Assembly (NCBI RefSeq): GCF_009707365.1
Contig: NZ_CP046122.1
Location: forward strand, 2,542,001-2,606,000
Origin: Microlunatus sp. Gsoil 973
GTDB taxonomy: Bacteria > Actinomycetota > Actinomycetes > Propionibacteriales > Propionibacteriaceae
Direction of reading: 5' to 3'
Length of the DNA stretch: 64,000 nt
Below are positions 34,729-42,864 of this stretch, one piece after another (positions within the stretch are counted from its first letter, which is position 1; each line of letters begins with the position of its first letter). The notes beneath the pieces were generated by a model. It was not told where the DNA came from. It saw nothing but the letters and a program-made list of their open reading frames with translations, and did no database searches. The position numbers and the translations under genes were made by a program.

Positions 34729-35829
34729 ATGAGCCCCAAGCCTCGTCAGTCCAGCCGCGACCGCTACCTGTCGTTGAGTGTGCTGGGGCGCAGGAATCCA
34801 CCGCAGAGCACGGCGGGACCTTCCGGGCCAACGCCCAGTTCGGTCGTCGACTGGGGATGGTACGTCGACGGCATCCGACAGCAGGCCACCGATGTTGCGG
34901 CAGCCGCCGGCCGGGCGGTCGCCGAGAAGCAGGGCTTCGTCTGGCTCGGCTTGAAGGATCCTACCGACGCCGACCTGCATGCGCTCCCCCAGCAGTTCGA
35001 CCTGCACCCGCTGGCGATCGAGGATGCGGTCGAGGGCCACACCCGGTCGAAGATGGAGATCTTCGGTGCCGACCTGTTCGTCGTCATCTCCACCGTCGCC
35101 TATGTGGAACATGAACAGATCAGCGACGCCGCGGAGATCGTCTCGACCGGACAGGTGATGATCTTCCTCAGCGAGCATTTCGTGATCACGGTGCGCAAGG
35201 GTGAACACGCCCCCCTGGGCAACATCCGCCGGAGGCTGGAAGCAGATCCGCAACGACTCGCCCAGGGCACCTGGACCGTGCTCTACTCGATCGCGGACAT
35301 GATCATCGACGACTATCTCGAAGTGGTCGGCGAGTTCGAGGCCGATGTCGACGAGGTGGAGGCGATGGTCTTCGCCGAGGACGGCGAGCGCAAGATCAGC
35401 AACGTCTACCAACTCAAGCGCGAGCTGATCGAGTTCAAACGGTCGGTCGTGCCGCTCGCCCAACCGCTGCAGCGGCTTGCCACCCGGGAGTACGCGATGA
35501 TCCCGGCCGAGGCGCAGGCCTACTTCCGGGAACTCCATGATCATCACATTGCCGCGGCCGAAGCCGTCTCCTCCTACGACGAGGTGCTGACCTCGATCAT
35601 GCAGGCCGCCCTGGCCAGGCTGTCGGTGAGCGACAACCAGGACATGCGCCGACTGGCGGCCTGGGCGGCGATGATCGCCGCGCCGACCGCGCTGGCCGGG
35701 ATCTACGGAATGAACTTCGTCCCGTTGCCGTGGAGCCACGGCCCGTGGCACTTCTGGATCTTCATGGCCCTGATCGGTGCCGTGATGCTGGCGATCTACG
35801 TCGGCTTCAAACGCAACCGCTGGTTGTAA
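34729..35829 (+). CDS. corA: CorA family Mg2+/Co2+ transporter
   Basis: A 366-residue CorA channel. The N-terminal cytoplasmic alpha/beta domain and long helices end in two membrane segments. The signature GIYGMNF is present at the end of the first membrane helix, and the basic tail (FKRNRWL) closes the protein. A G-M-N selectivity filter is conserved for Mg2+ entry as a pentamer. It is seven bases behind pepP and likely co-transcribed. A second Mg2+-linked gene (MgtE-like cytoplasmic protein) lies 1.5 kb downstream. Confidence 0.93.
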   Translation: MSPKPRQSSRDRYLSLSVLGRRNPPQSTAGPSGPTPSSVVDWGWYVDGIRQQATDVAAAAGRAVAEKQGFVWLGLKDPTDADLHALPQQFDLHPLAIEDAVEGHTRSKMEIFGADLFVVISTVAYVEHEQISDAAEIVSTGQVMIFLSEHFVITVRKGEHAPLGNIRRRLEADPQRLAQGTWTVLYSIADMIIDDYLEVVGEFEADVDEVEAMVFAEDGERKISNVYQLKRELIEFKRSVVPLAQPLQRLATREYAMIPAEAQAYFRELHDHHIAAAEAVSSYDEVLTSIMQAALARLSVSDNQDMRRLAAWAAMIAAPTALAGIYGMNFVPLPWSHGPWHFWIFMALIGAVMLAIYVGFKRNRWL

Positions 35830-35864
35830 CAGTTGGTTACAGCGGCTGATCAGGGTTGCAGGAA

Positions 35865-36383
35865 CTACTGGAAGTACGCGGCCCGGGCGCCGGGCATCTG
35901 TTGCAGCATCTCCCGAGCCTTGGCCGCCACCTTATGCTCGCAGAGCACCTCGTACTTGGTGGCCACCACCTGGGTGATCGAGGTGAAGTCGCGCCGCCCG
36001 CGGGTCATCGCATATCCCAGTGCCTGGAACCCGACACCGAGCACGATGCCGATGCCGAGCGCGACCAGGATCAACGCCACGAAGTTGCGCACCGGTGCGA
36101 AGAGCAACATCACGAAGCCGACGACCACACCGGTGGTCAGGCCGGACTGCACGCCCTGGCCGATCACCGTTCCCCAGCTGCGCCGGCCGAGTACCCGCTC
36201 GACCTGCTTCAACTCGGTGCCGACGATCGCCAAATTCTGCACCTCGAACTTGTTGTCGGCGAGGTAGTCCACGGCCTTCTGCGCATCCTGGTAACTGTTG
36301 TACAACCCGACCGATTGCGGGAACTCCAGCTCGAAGAGCGAACTCATGTTCGGGCGGCCGAACCCGGGGTTGGATAGTGACAT
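35865..36383 (-). CDS. General stress protein, YflT-like domain with membrane helices
   Basis: A 172-residue protein. Residues 22-55 (VGLYNSYQDAQKAVDYLADN) form the N-terminal part of a general stress protein 17M/YflT domain. Two glycine-rich hydrophobic helices (TTGVVVGFVMLLFAPV and FVALILVALGIGIVLGVGFQ) follow, and the C-terminus resumes the domain (VATKYEVLCEHKVAAKAREM). The family is stress-induced, with unknown biochemistry. A GGAGGG ribosome site is 11 bases before ATG 36383; an internal ATG at 36347 is an alternative. It is convergent with corA. Confidence 0.82.
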   Translation of the reverse strand: MSLSNPGFGRPNMSSLFELEFPQSVGLYNSYQDAQKAVDYLADNKFEVQNLAIVGTELKQVERVLGRRSWGTVIGQGVQSGLTTGVVVGFVMLLFAPVRNFVALILVALGIGIVLGVGFQALGYAMTRGRRDFTSITQVVATKYEVLCEHKVAAKAREMLQQMPGARAAYFQ

Positions 36384-36413
36384 CTGACGCTGCCCTCCAA
36401 TCTAGATTCCACG

Positions 36414-37106
36414 CTACCGTGCGAACACGCAGAATTCGTTACCTTCGGGGTCGGAGAGCACGTCCCAGCTGATTTCGTCGTCGCGGCCGCGCAGCAGGGC
36501 CGCGCCCGCCGCGAGGTAGTCCTCCGTCCTCCCCCAGACGTCCCAGTGCAGCCGGTTCTTCACCGTCTTGGGCTCCGGCACCGGGTTGAAGACCCAGGGC
36601 CAGGGCAGCGATCCGCCCTCCAGCCACCACCACGGATCGTCCGCGTCGTGCCGAGGTTCAAGATCGAATCGCTCGCCCCACCAACGGCAGATCGACTCCG
36701 GATCGGCGGAGTCGACGACCAGTTCGTACATCCGATAGTCCGGCAGCCTCGCCGGCTCGCGGGCGAAGGCGCAGAACTCGCCACCCTCCGGGTCGAGCAT
36801 CACGGTCCAGCGCTCGTACCTGGTCGAGACGCTCGCGCCGAGCTTGATCAACTCCTCGATGTCGGAGGTCAGCAGGTCCAGGTGCACGCGCTGTTTGACG
36901 GTTCGCGGCTCCGGCACCTGGTTGACCCACACGGTGTGTACCGGCCGGGATCCGTTGAGCGCGGCGTCACCGCCGGTCCCGTTCGGCCGGGCTTCCAGGC
37001 CGATCGCCGCGGCCCAGAAGTCGGCCATCCGCTGCCCGTCGGTGGCGTCGATCACGACATCCTTGAACGCCGGGGTGGATGCTGATGTCTCGCCATCGGT
37101 GCCCAT
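36414..37106 (-). CDS. Two-domain VOC/glyoxalase-like protein
   Basis: A 230-residue protein made of two similar VOC halves. Each ends in a D-P-E-G-x-E-F-C-x-F-A-R motif (MLDPEGGEFCAFAREPARLP and LSDPEGNEFCVFAR) and has an H-L/W-D segment (VHLDLLTSDI, LHWDVWGRTEDYLA). The halves look like an internal duplication. This glyoxalase-like subfamily is common in actinomycetes and its ligands are unknown. ATG 37106 was chosen as the family start. Confidence 0.85.
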   Translation of the reverse strand: MGTDGETSASTPAFKDVVIDATDGQRMADFWAAAIGLEARPNGTGGDAALNGSRPVHTVWVNQVPEPRTVKQRVHLDLLTSDIEELIKLGASVSTRYERWTVMLDPEGGEFCAFAREPARLPDYRMYELVVDSADPESICRWWGERFDLEPRHDADDPWWWLEGGSLPWPWVFNPVPEPKTVKNRLHWDVWGRTEDYLAAGAALLRGRDDEISWDVLSDPEGNEFCVFAR

Positions 37107-37291
37107 GCCGCCACAGCGTAGCGTTGAGACCGTGACCTCCGGCCAACCGGAACAGCTCCGGGTTCGGCACCGCGCTGGACGAGGCGGCACGGTCTCCTCG
37201 GCCCGGCCTTCCCGGTCAGTTGCCGCAGTGGAGCGGTGTTCAGGGCGCGATGTTCACCGAATCAGATGACCGTTCCGGTCATCGGACGCGC

Positions 37292-37297
37292 TAGTCT
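37292..37297 (+). promoter_or_regulatory. -10 box of MgtE-like gene (leaderless)
   Basis: TAGTCT is followed by six bases and then GTG 37304; no ribosome site is visible. Confidence 0.55.
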
Positions 37298-37303
37298 CAC
37301 CGC

Positions 37304-38587
37304 GTGAACGGGTCCACTTCTTCGGTGTTCATTTCGAGGATTCGTGGATTGCCGATCCTCGACGACGCAGGGGACACGATCGGCAAGCTGCGCGACGTCG
37401 TGATTTCCGAACGTACGTTGAGCAGACCGCCGCGCGTCAAAGGGCTGGTGGTCGAGCTGTTCGCCCGGCACCGGATCTTCATCCCGATAGCCCGGGTGCG
37501 CAACGTCGACGCTGTGCAGATCGTCACCACGGGAGTGGTCAACACCCGCCGGTTCGCCCGCCGGGAGTCGGAGACGCTGGTCGTGGAGGATCTGTTCGAT
37601 CAGCAGGTCAGCCAACCCTCGACCAACGGACCGTGGGTGATCTTCGACGTCGCCATGCGGCAGATCCGCACCTCCGACTGGGAGATCTCCGAGGTCGCCC
37701 TGCGGGAGGCGACGCGGACCGGACGCTTCGGCCGCCCGTTCACCCGCAGGGGTCAGGTGATGATCGTCGAGTGGTCCGACATCGCCGCCATGCTCGGCTC
37801 CTATGGCCAGGCGATCGAACAGCTGCTTGCCGAGATGGAGGACATGAAGCCGGCCGATGTCGCCCGGGAGTTGCACGATCTGACCCCGGCACGCCGCTCC
37901 GAAGTGGCTTCAGCGCTCGATGATCAGAAACTCGCCGATGCCTTGGAGGAACTGCCCGAGGACGAGCAGGTGCAGCTGATCCAGGCGCTCGACGTGGAGC
38001 GGGCGGCGTCAGTGCTGGAGGAGATGGATGCCGACGACGCGGCTGACCTGATCAACGAACTGCCCGACGAGATGGCCGAGCGACTGCTCGGCGAGATGGA
38101 ACCGGAGGACGCCGACGACCTGCGCAGGTTGTTGACCTACGAGGAGTTCACCGCCGGCGGGATGATGACTCCGGAACCGGTGATCGTGCCGCCGGACGCC
38201 ACCGTCGCCGATGCCTTGGCCCTGGTCCGGCAGGAGGAGCTGTCCCCCGCCCTTGCCGCGATGATCTTCGTCTGCCGGCCGCCGCTGGAGACCCCGACCG
38301 GACGGTTCCTGGGTGGCGTGCACTTCCAACGCCTGCTGAGAGAACCGCCGTCCACACTCGTGTCCGCGGTGGTGGATTCGGAGCTGGAGCCACTGACCGA
38401 CCGGGCCGATCTGCACGACGTCAGCCGCTACTTCGCGACCTATAACCTTGTCAACGCCCCGGTGGTGGACAAGGAGAACCGGTTGATCGGAGCGGTCACC
38501 GTCGACGACGTACTCGATCATGTCCTTCCAGCAGACTGGCGAGGTGATCAGCTCGACGCGATGAGCGATGCCGAGGAGGTGGACTGA
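37304..38587 (+). CDS. MgtE N-domain/CBS protein with PRC-barrel, no membrane part
   Basis: A 427-residue soluble protein. Order: a PRC-barrel-like domain at about 10-150 (LPILDDAGDTIGKLRDVVIS), an MgtE N-terminal helical repeat domain at about 165-285 (ELHDLTPARRSEVASALDDQ, MDADDAADLINELPDEMAER), and two CBS motifs at about 290-420 (AGGMMTPEPVIVPP, VVDKENRLIGAVTVDDVLDHVLP). True MgtE channels carry five membrane helices after the CBS pair; here the protein stops. It may be a cytoplasmic Mg2+ sensor for a separate channel. The DUF1003 membrane protein starts within its stop (TGATG), making it the obvious partner. Confidence 0.9.
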   Translation: MNGSTSSVFISRIRGLPILDDAGDTIGKLRDVVISERTLSRPPRVKGLVVELFARHRIFIPIARVRNVDAVQIVTTGVVNTRRFARRESETLVVEDLFDQQVSQPSTNGPWVIFDVAMRQIRTSDWEISEVALREATRTGRFGRPFTRRGQVMIVEWSDIAAMLGSYGQAIEQLLAEMEDMKPADVARELHDLTPARRSEVASALDDQKLADALEELPEDEQVQLIQALDVERAASVLEEMDADDAADLINELPDEMAERLLGEMEPEDADDLRRLLTYEEFTAGGMMTPEPVIVPPDATVADALALVRQEELSPALAAMIFVCRPPLETPTGRFLGGVHFQRLLREPPSTLVSAVVDSELEPLTDRADLHDVSRYFATYNLVNAPVVDKENRLIGAVTVDDVLDHVLPADWRGDQLDAMSDAEEVD

Positions 38588-39108
38588 TGGCACGGGCACG
38601 CCAACGGGAGCCCGAGCGACTGAACACCCCCGGTGGGGTCCGACGGTCGATCGTGCCGCACATCAGGGTCTCCCACGACACCTTCGGCGAGTTCGCCGAG
38701 GGGTTCGCACGCTTCATGGGCACGGCACGGTTCATCCTCTACATGACCCTGTTCGTGATCATCTGGGTGACAGTGAACCTGATCGGCCTCTTCGGGTTGC
38801 GCTGGGATCCGTACCCCTTCATCCTGCTCAACCTGTTCTTCTCCACCCAGGCCAGCTATGCCGCGCCGCTGATCCTGCTCGCCCAGAACCGCCAGGAGGC
38901 CAGAGACCGGGTCACGCTCAACCAGGACCGGCAACAGGCGGCGCAGTCCCGGGCCGACATGGATTTCCTGGCCCGCGAGATCGCCTCATTGCGGATGTCG
39001 GTCGGCGACCTCGCCACCCGCGACTACCTGCGCACCGAACTGCGCAACGAGCTGCGGTCGATCCTTGCCGAGATCGACGAGCCGGCGGCGGGCCACGAGC
39101 GCCCCTGA
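38587..39108 (+). CDS. DUF1003 membrane protein
   Basis: A 173-residue protein with two membrane helices (FILYMTLFVIIWVTVNLIGL and FILLNLFFSTQASYAAPLIL) followed by a charged region typical of DUF1003 (LLAQNRQEARDRVTLNQDRQ) and a helical cytoplasmic tail. Its function is unknown, but it is repeatedly linked to MgtE-N/CBS proteins in actinomycetes. It overlaps the MgtE-like gene by one base, so the two are made together. A large repeat-bearing spacer follows. Confidence 0.9.
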   Translation: MARARQREPERLNTPGGVRRSIVPHIRVSHDTFGEFAEGFARFMGTARFILYMTLFVIIWVTVNLIGLFGLRWDPYPFILLNLFFSTQASYAAPLILLAQNRQEARDRVTLNQDRQQAAQSRADMDFLAREIASLRMSVGDLATRDYLRTELRNELRSILAEIDEPAAGHERP

Positions 39109-39166
39109 TCGCCCTCACCCGCCGTCGCGCGGCCGATCCCTCGCGCCTGGGCGCGGGTGCTGGCCG

Positions 39167-39680
39167 GGTCGAATTCGTAACACGCGGCACCATTTCGGCC
39201 AATCCGGCCGGCCTCGGCGTGGATTTGGTAACACGCGCTGCGAAACCGTCGGCCCCGCGCCCGGGCGTCGAGTTCGTACGACGGGCCGCGACCCCACACC
39301 TGGCGGTCGACTTCGTAACACGTGGCACGATTTCGGCCGATCCAGCCAACTTCGGCGCGGATTCGGTAACACGTGCTGCGAAATCGTGACCCCCGCGCCC
39401 GGTGGCGGCTTGGTACGACGGGGTGCCCGCGACCCCGACCGGCGGTCGAATTCGTAACACGTGGCACGATTTCGGCCGACCCAGCCAACTTCGGCACGGA
39501 TTCGGTAACACGCGCTGCGAAATCGCCAGCCCGCGCCCGGTGGCGGCTTGGTACGACGGGGTGCCCGCGAACCCCGACCGGCGGTCGACTTCGTAACACG
39601 CGGCACGATTTCGGCCGATCCGGCCAACTTCGGCGCGGATTTGGTACCACGTGGTGCGATTTCGGCAAGATCCGGCCGGG
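39167..39680. repeat. 138-139 bp tandem repeat array, about 3.7 units
   Basis: Units start with GGTCGA(A/C)TTCGTAACACG at 39167, 39305, 39444 and 39583; the spacings are 138, 139 and 139 bp, and the fourth unit is cut short after about 98 bp. Each full unit holds three related segments beginning GTAACACG, GTAACACG and GTACGACG. A long-range inverted repeat pairs CACGATTTCG with CGAAATCGTG (39326-39335 with 39379-39388 in unit 2). A unit length of 139 rotates the reading frame, so the array is not a protein repeat. The spacer 39109-39751 otherwise holds only the mrp promoter. Confidence 0.85.
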
Positions 39681-39738
39681 GCGCACCTCCTGGACGGTCG
39701 AGGCGCGGGCGGAAGCGGGCCGGTCGGAACTGAGCGAT

Positions 39739-39744
39739 TAGGCT
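39739..39744 (+). promoter_or_regulatory. -10 box of mrp (leaderless)
   Basis: TAGGCT is followed by seven bases and then ATG 39752. Confidence 0.55.
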
Positions 39745-39751
39745 GGTCGAC

Positions 39752-40930
39752 ATGCCGGATGTTGAGACGCTGACCCCCGAGAACCCGCTGGTGACCGCTA
39801 TCACCAAGGCGTTGGCCGGGGTGAACGACCCGGAGATCCGCAAGCCGATCACCGAGTTGGGGATGGTGAAGCGGATCGACATCTCCGACAGCGGCAGGGC
39901 CGACATCGAAGTCCTTCTGACGGTGGCCGGGTGTCCGCTCAAGGACACCCTCCGCCGGGACGTGACGGCCGCCGCTTCCGGTGTTCCGGGGGTGGAGCAG
40001 GTCGAGGTCAGTCTCGGCGTGATGAGCGACGAGCAGCGCGCCTCCCTGCGGGACTCCCTGAAGGGCGGCCAGACCGAGCGCGACATCCCGTTCGTGCGGC
40101 CGGATTCGCTGACCAAGGTGATTGCGATCGCCTCAGGCAAGGGCGGGGTCGGCAAGTCGTCGGTGACGGTCAACCTGGCCATGGCGCTGGCCCTGCGCGG
40201 CCAGACCGTCGGTGTGCTGGATGCCGACATCTACGGACACTCCGTGCCGGCCATGTTGGGCATCGCCGACGCCCGGCCGACCTCGGTCGAGGACATGATC
40301 ATGCCGGTTCCCAGCAACGGGCTGAAGGTGATGAGCATCGGAATGCTCAAACCCCGCCGGGACCAGGTCGTCGCCTGGCGCGGACCGATCCTCGACCGTG
40401 CACTGCACCAGATGCTGGCCGATGTCTACTGGGGCGATCTGGACTACCTGCTGCTCGACCTGCCACCGGGAACCGGCGACGTGGCGATCTCGGTCGGCCA
40501 GAAACTGCCGAACGCCGAGGTGATCGTGGTCACCACGCCACAACAGGCCGCGGCGGAGGTCGCCGAACGTGCCGGGACGATGGCATCGATGGTCAACCAG
40601 CGGGTGATCGGCGTGGTGGAGAACATGTCGTTCCTGGTGGCGACCTGCCCCCACTGCGGGGAGCAGCACAGCTACGACGTGTTCGGATCAGGCGGCGGCG
40701 AAGAGGTCGCCACGACGCTCAGCACCCGGTTGGGCTACGACGTCCCGCTGTTGGCACAGGTGCCGCTGGATCCGACACTCCGCGCCGGCGGCGACCGCGG
40801 CGTACCGATCATCACCTCGGATCCGGGGCAGCCGTCGGCGGAGGCGCTGGCGAGCCTGGCCGACTCGCTGATCCGGAAGGGACGCGGACTGGCCGGGCGG
40901 AAGCTCAACCTGCAACCGGTCGCGCACTGA
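39752..40930 (+). CDS. mrp: Mrp/ApbC-family Fe-S cluster carrier ATPase
   Basis: A 392-residue P-loop protein. Residues 1-100 form a MIP18-like domain (VNDPEIRKPITELGMVKRID with the VAGCPLKDTLR loop). The ATPase follows, with a deviant Walker A GKGGVGKSSVTVNLA at about 130-144 and the conserved DADIYGHSVPAMLG. A C-x-x-C pair (TCPHCGEQHSYD) is used by the family to bind a bridging Fe-S cluster. It is thought to deliver clusters to apoproteins. It is transcribed alone and is convergent with tatB. Confidence 0.95.
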   Translation: MPDVETLTPENPLVTAITKALAGVNDPEIRKPITELGMVKRIDISDSGRADIEVLLTVAGCPLKDTLRRDVTAAASGVPGVEQVEVSLGVMSDEQRASLRDSLKGGQTERDIPFVRPDSLTKVIAIASGKGGVGKSSVTVNLAMALALRGQTVGVLDADIYGHSVPAMLGIADARPTSVEDMIMPVPSNGLKVMSIGMLKPRRDQVVAWRGPILDRALHQMLADVYWGDLDYLLLDLPPGTGDVAISVGQKLPNAEVIVVTTPQQAAAEVAERAGTMASMVNQRVIGVVENMSFLVATCPHCGEQHSYDVFGSGGGEEVATTLSTRLGYDVPLLAQVPLDPTLRAGGDRGVPIITSDPGQPSAEALASLADSLIRKGRGLAGRKLNLQPVAH

Positions 40931-40984
40931 CGCAGCGCGTCTCACAGCCGGAACGGGACCGGCAATCCAGGCTTCCGAAGCGGG

Positions 40985-41437
40985 TCAGGTCGCGTCGGGA
41001 TCGTACGGCGTGGTGATCAGCCGCGGAGCCGTCAGGGCGGGCATCACCGTGGCGACGACACCGTTCCCGGTGGTGATCGACTTCTTCGTCGCGTTCCGTT
41101 TGGCGTCGTCGATCGCCGTGGTCGCTTCGGAGACGGCAGCCTTGCCCAGGGTGCCGATCCCGGTGAGCTCGCTCTTCATGTCGGTGACCAGCGGCTCGAC
41201 ATCACTGAAGAGGTGCTTCTGGACGAACGCCTTGGGGTTCAGGTCCCGGAAGTCGAGGTCGTCGAACTCGGGGCCCAGCTCGCTCTTCAACTGGGTCTGC
41301 GCGTTGCCGGCCATCTGGCGGACGTAGCTGATCGCCTTGGCCGCTTTCCGGGCGATTCCGGGCAATTTGTCCGGACCGAAAACGATGATCGCGAGGATCC
41401 CAAGCACCAGCAGCTCCGGCGCCCCCATATCAAACAT
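40985..41437 (-). CDS. tatB: Sec-independent protein translocase subunit TatB
   Basis: A 150-residue protein. The N-terminal membrane hairpin has MGAPELLVLGILAIIVFGPD, with the E and the F-G-P-x-K-L-P hinge, and an amphipathic helix (GIARKAAKAISYVRQMAGNA) follows, the TatB pattern. It recognises twin-arginine signal peptides together with TatC. Length and the divergent tail fit actinobacterial TatB. It is the last gene of the sigE-anti-sigma-htrA-tatB run, ten bases after htrA. The GH18 protein in this window is a plausible Tat substrate. Confidence 0.92.
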   Translation of the reverse strand: MFDMGAPELLVLGILAIIVFGPDKLPGIARKAAKAISYVRQMAGNAQTQLKSELGPEFDDLDFRDLNPKAFVQKHLFSDVEPLVTDMKSELTGIGTLGKAAVSEATTAIDDAKRNATKKSITTGNGVVATVMPALTAPRLITTPYDPDAT

Positions 41438-41446
41438 GGAAGAAGG

Positions 41447-42862
41447 TTAGCCTCGTTTCGAACCCAGCCGGACGTCGGCGGTGTGACTGTTACCGTTCCG
41501 CTCAAATTCCAGCGTCACGACGTCGCCCGGCCGGTGGTTGCGGATGGCCACGATCAGGTCCTCGGTCTCGCCCACCGGGTGGCCGTTGACGGCGGTGATG
41601 ACGTCGTCTGACCGCAGGCCGGCCTTGTCGGCCGCGCCACCGGGTGTCACGGTCGACAGGGTCACCCCGCTGCCGGAGCCGTTGCTGGTCACCGTGGCGT
41701 TGATCACCGGGTACGTCGCGTGCCCGTCCTGGATCAACAGGTCACCGATCTGCCTGGCCTGGTTGATCGGGATCGCGAAGCCGATGCCGATGTTTCCCGA
41801 CTGCTGTCCCCCCGACGATCCGGTGAGGATCGCGGAGTTGACGCCGATCACCTCTCCTGCGCCGTTGACCAGCGGCCCACCGGAGTTGCCATGGTTGATC
41901 GGCGCGTCGGTCTGGATGGCGTTGAGATAGGCCTGGCCGTCGGTCGAGTTGGCGTCGCCGACGGCGACGGGCCGGTTGATGGCCGACACGATGCCCTCGG
42001 TGACGGTGCCGCCCAGGCCGAGCGGCGAGCCGATCGCGATCGCGGCCTCGCCGACCTTGGTCCGGCCGGAGTCGCCGAGGTCGGCGGGATGCAGCTTGCG
42101 GTGGTTGGCGACCTGGATGACGGCCAGGTCGTAGCTCGGGCTGCGGCCGAGAATCTCGGCTCGCGACCGGTGACCGTCGGAGAAGGACACCATGATCGAG
42201 CCACCGCGCGCAGCATCGGCGACGACGTGGTTGTTGGTCATGATCCGGCCGTGGTGATCGAGCACGAAACCTGACCCGAGCTCACCCTCGTCGCCGACGG
42301 TCACCCGGATGGTGACGGTGCTCGGCAGCGTCCGTTCCGCGATGGTCACCGCGTCGGCGCTTCCCCGCGTCGGCGGGACCGGCGTGGCAGCGTGCTGCGG
42401 AACCGATGCCGGACCGGGAGCCGTGCCTGGTGAGGTGGTGACCGGTGACGTCGCCGCCGGTGTGCCGGCGTCGGGTGCGGCCGATCCGCCGAGTCGGGCA
42501 CCCAGATATCCGGCGCCGCCACCCACGACGACCGCAAGCAGCGCCGCTGCGATGAGTACGCCCCCAATCGCCTTACCCGCCGGACGCCCGGACTGCAGCA
42601 CCGGTTGGCCAGGTTGCGCAGGATGGCCGGGGTGGCCGAGTTGGAAGGGCGCGCCGGGTTGCAGGGATCGCTGGTCGTACGGGTACGGCTGGTCGGGTCC
42701 GGGCATCGGCTGGCTCGGCCGGAACGGTCGATCGGCGTACGGGGACCGGAAATCCGGGACGAACCGCGGCGGCTCGGAGTAATCGGGAGGCAGGCGGGTC
42801 GGCGTCGGGTAGGAAGCCGGGCCGAGGGAGTCGCCGTTCTCCGGCCCGGTGCTCTCGGACAT
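41447..42862 (-). CDS. HtrA/DegP-type membrane-anchored serine protease with PDZ domain
   Basis: A 471-residue envelope protease. A Pro-rich cytoplasmic region (1-95) and one membrane helix (about 97-122) precede the trypsin-like domain, with triad H212 in MTNNHVVADAA, D245 in SYDLAVIQV and S327 in NHGNSGGPLV. A PDZ domain occupies about 375-465 (STVTPGGAADKAGLRSDDVI). HtrA proteases degrade or refold damaged envelope proteins, and the mycobacterial homologue beside sigE is tied to cell-wall stress. It starts 2 bases after the anti-sigma gene and is followed by tatB. Confidence 0.94.
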   Translation of the reverse strand: MSESTGPENGDSLGPASYPTPTRLPPDYSEPPRFVPDFRSPYADRPFRPSQPMPGPDQPYPYDQRSLQPGAPFQLGHPGHPAQPGQPVLQSGRPAGKAIGGVLIAAALLAVVVGGGAGYLGARLGGSAAPDAGTPAATSPVTTSPGTAPGPASVPQHAATPVPPTRGSADAVTIAERTLPSTVTIRVTVGDEGELGSGFVLDHHGRIMTNNHVVADAARGGSIMVSFSDGHRSRAEILGRSPSYDLAVIQVANHRKLHPADLGDSGRTKVGEAAIAIGSPLGLGGTVTEGIVSAINRPVAVGDANSTDGQAYLNAIQTDAPINHGNSGGPLVNGAGEVIGVNSAILTGSSGGQQSGNIGIGFAIPINQARQIGDLLIQDGHATYPVINATVTSNGSGSGVTLSTVTPGGAADKAGLRSDDVITAVNGHPVGETEDLIVAIRNHRPGDVVTLEFERNGNSHTADVRLGSKRG

Positions 42863-42864
42863 GG

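Noticed and set aside
39167-39680. CRISPR array
   Set aside because: Units are contiguous 138-139 bp repeats with no unique spacers of even length, and no cas gene is near.
39115-40230. Long minus-strand open frame through the 139-bp repeats and into mrp, and plus-strand frames encoding VTRGTIS-type repeats
   Set aside because: The unit length is not a multiple of three, so the peptide changes each unit. The frames lack ribosome sites, and part of the minus-strand frame is antisense to mrp.
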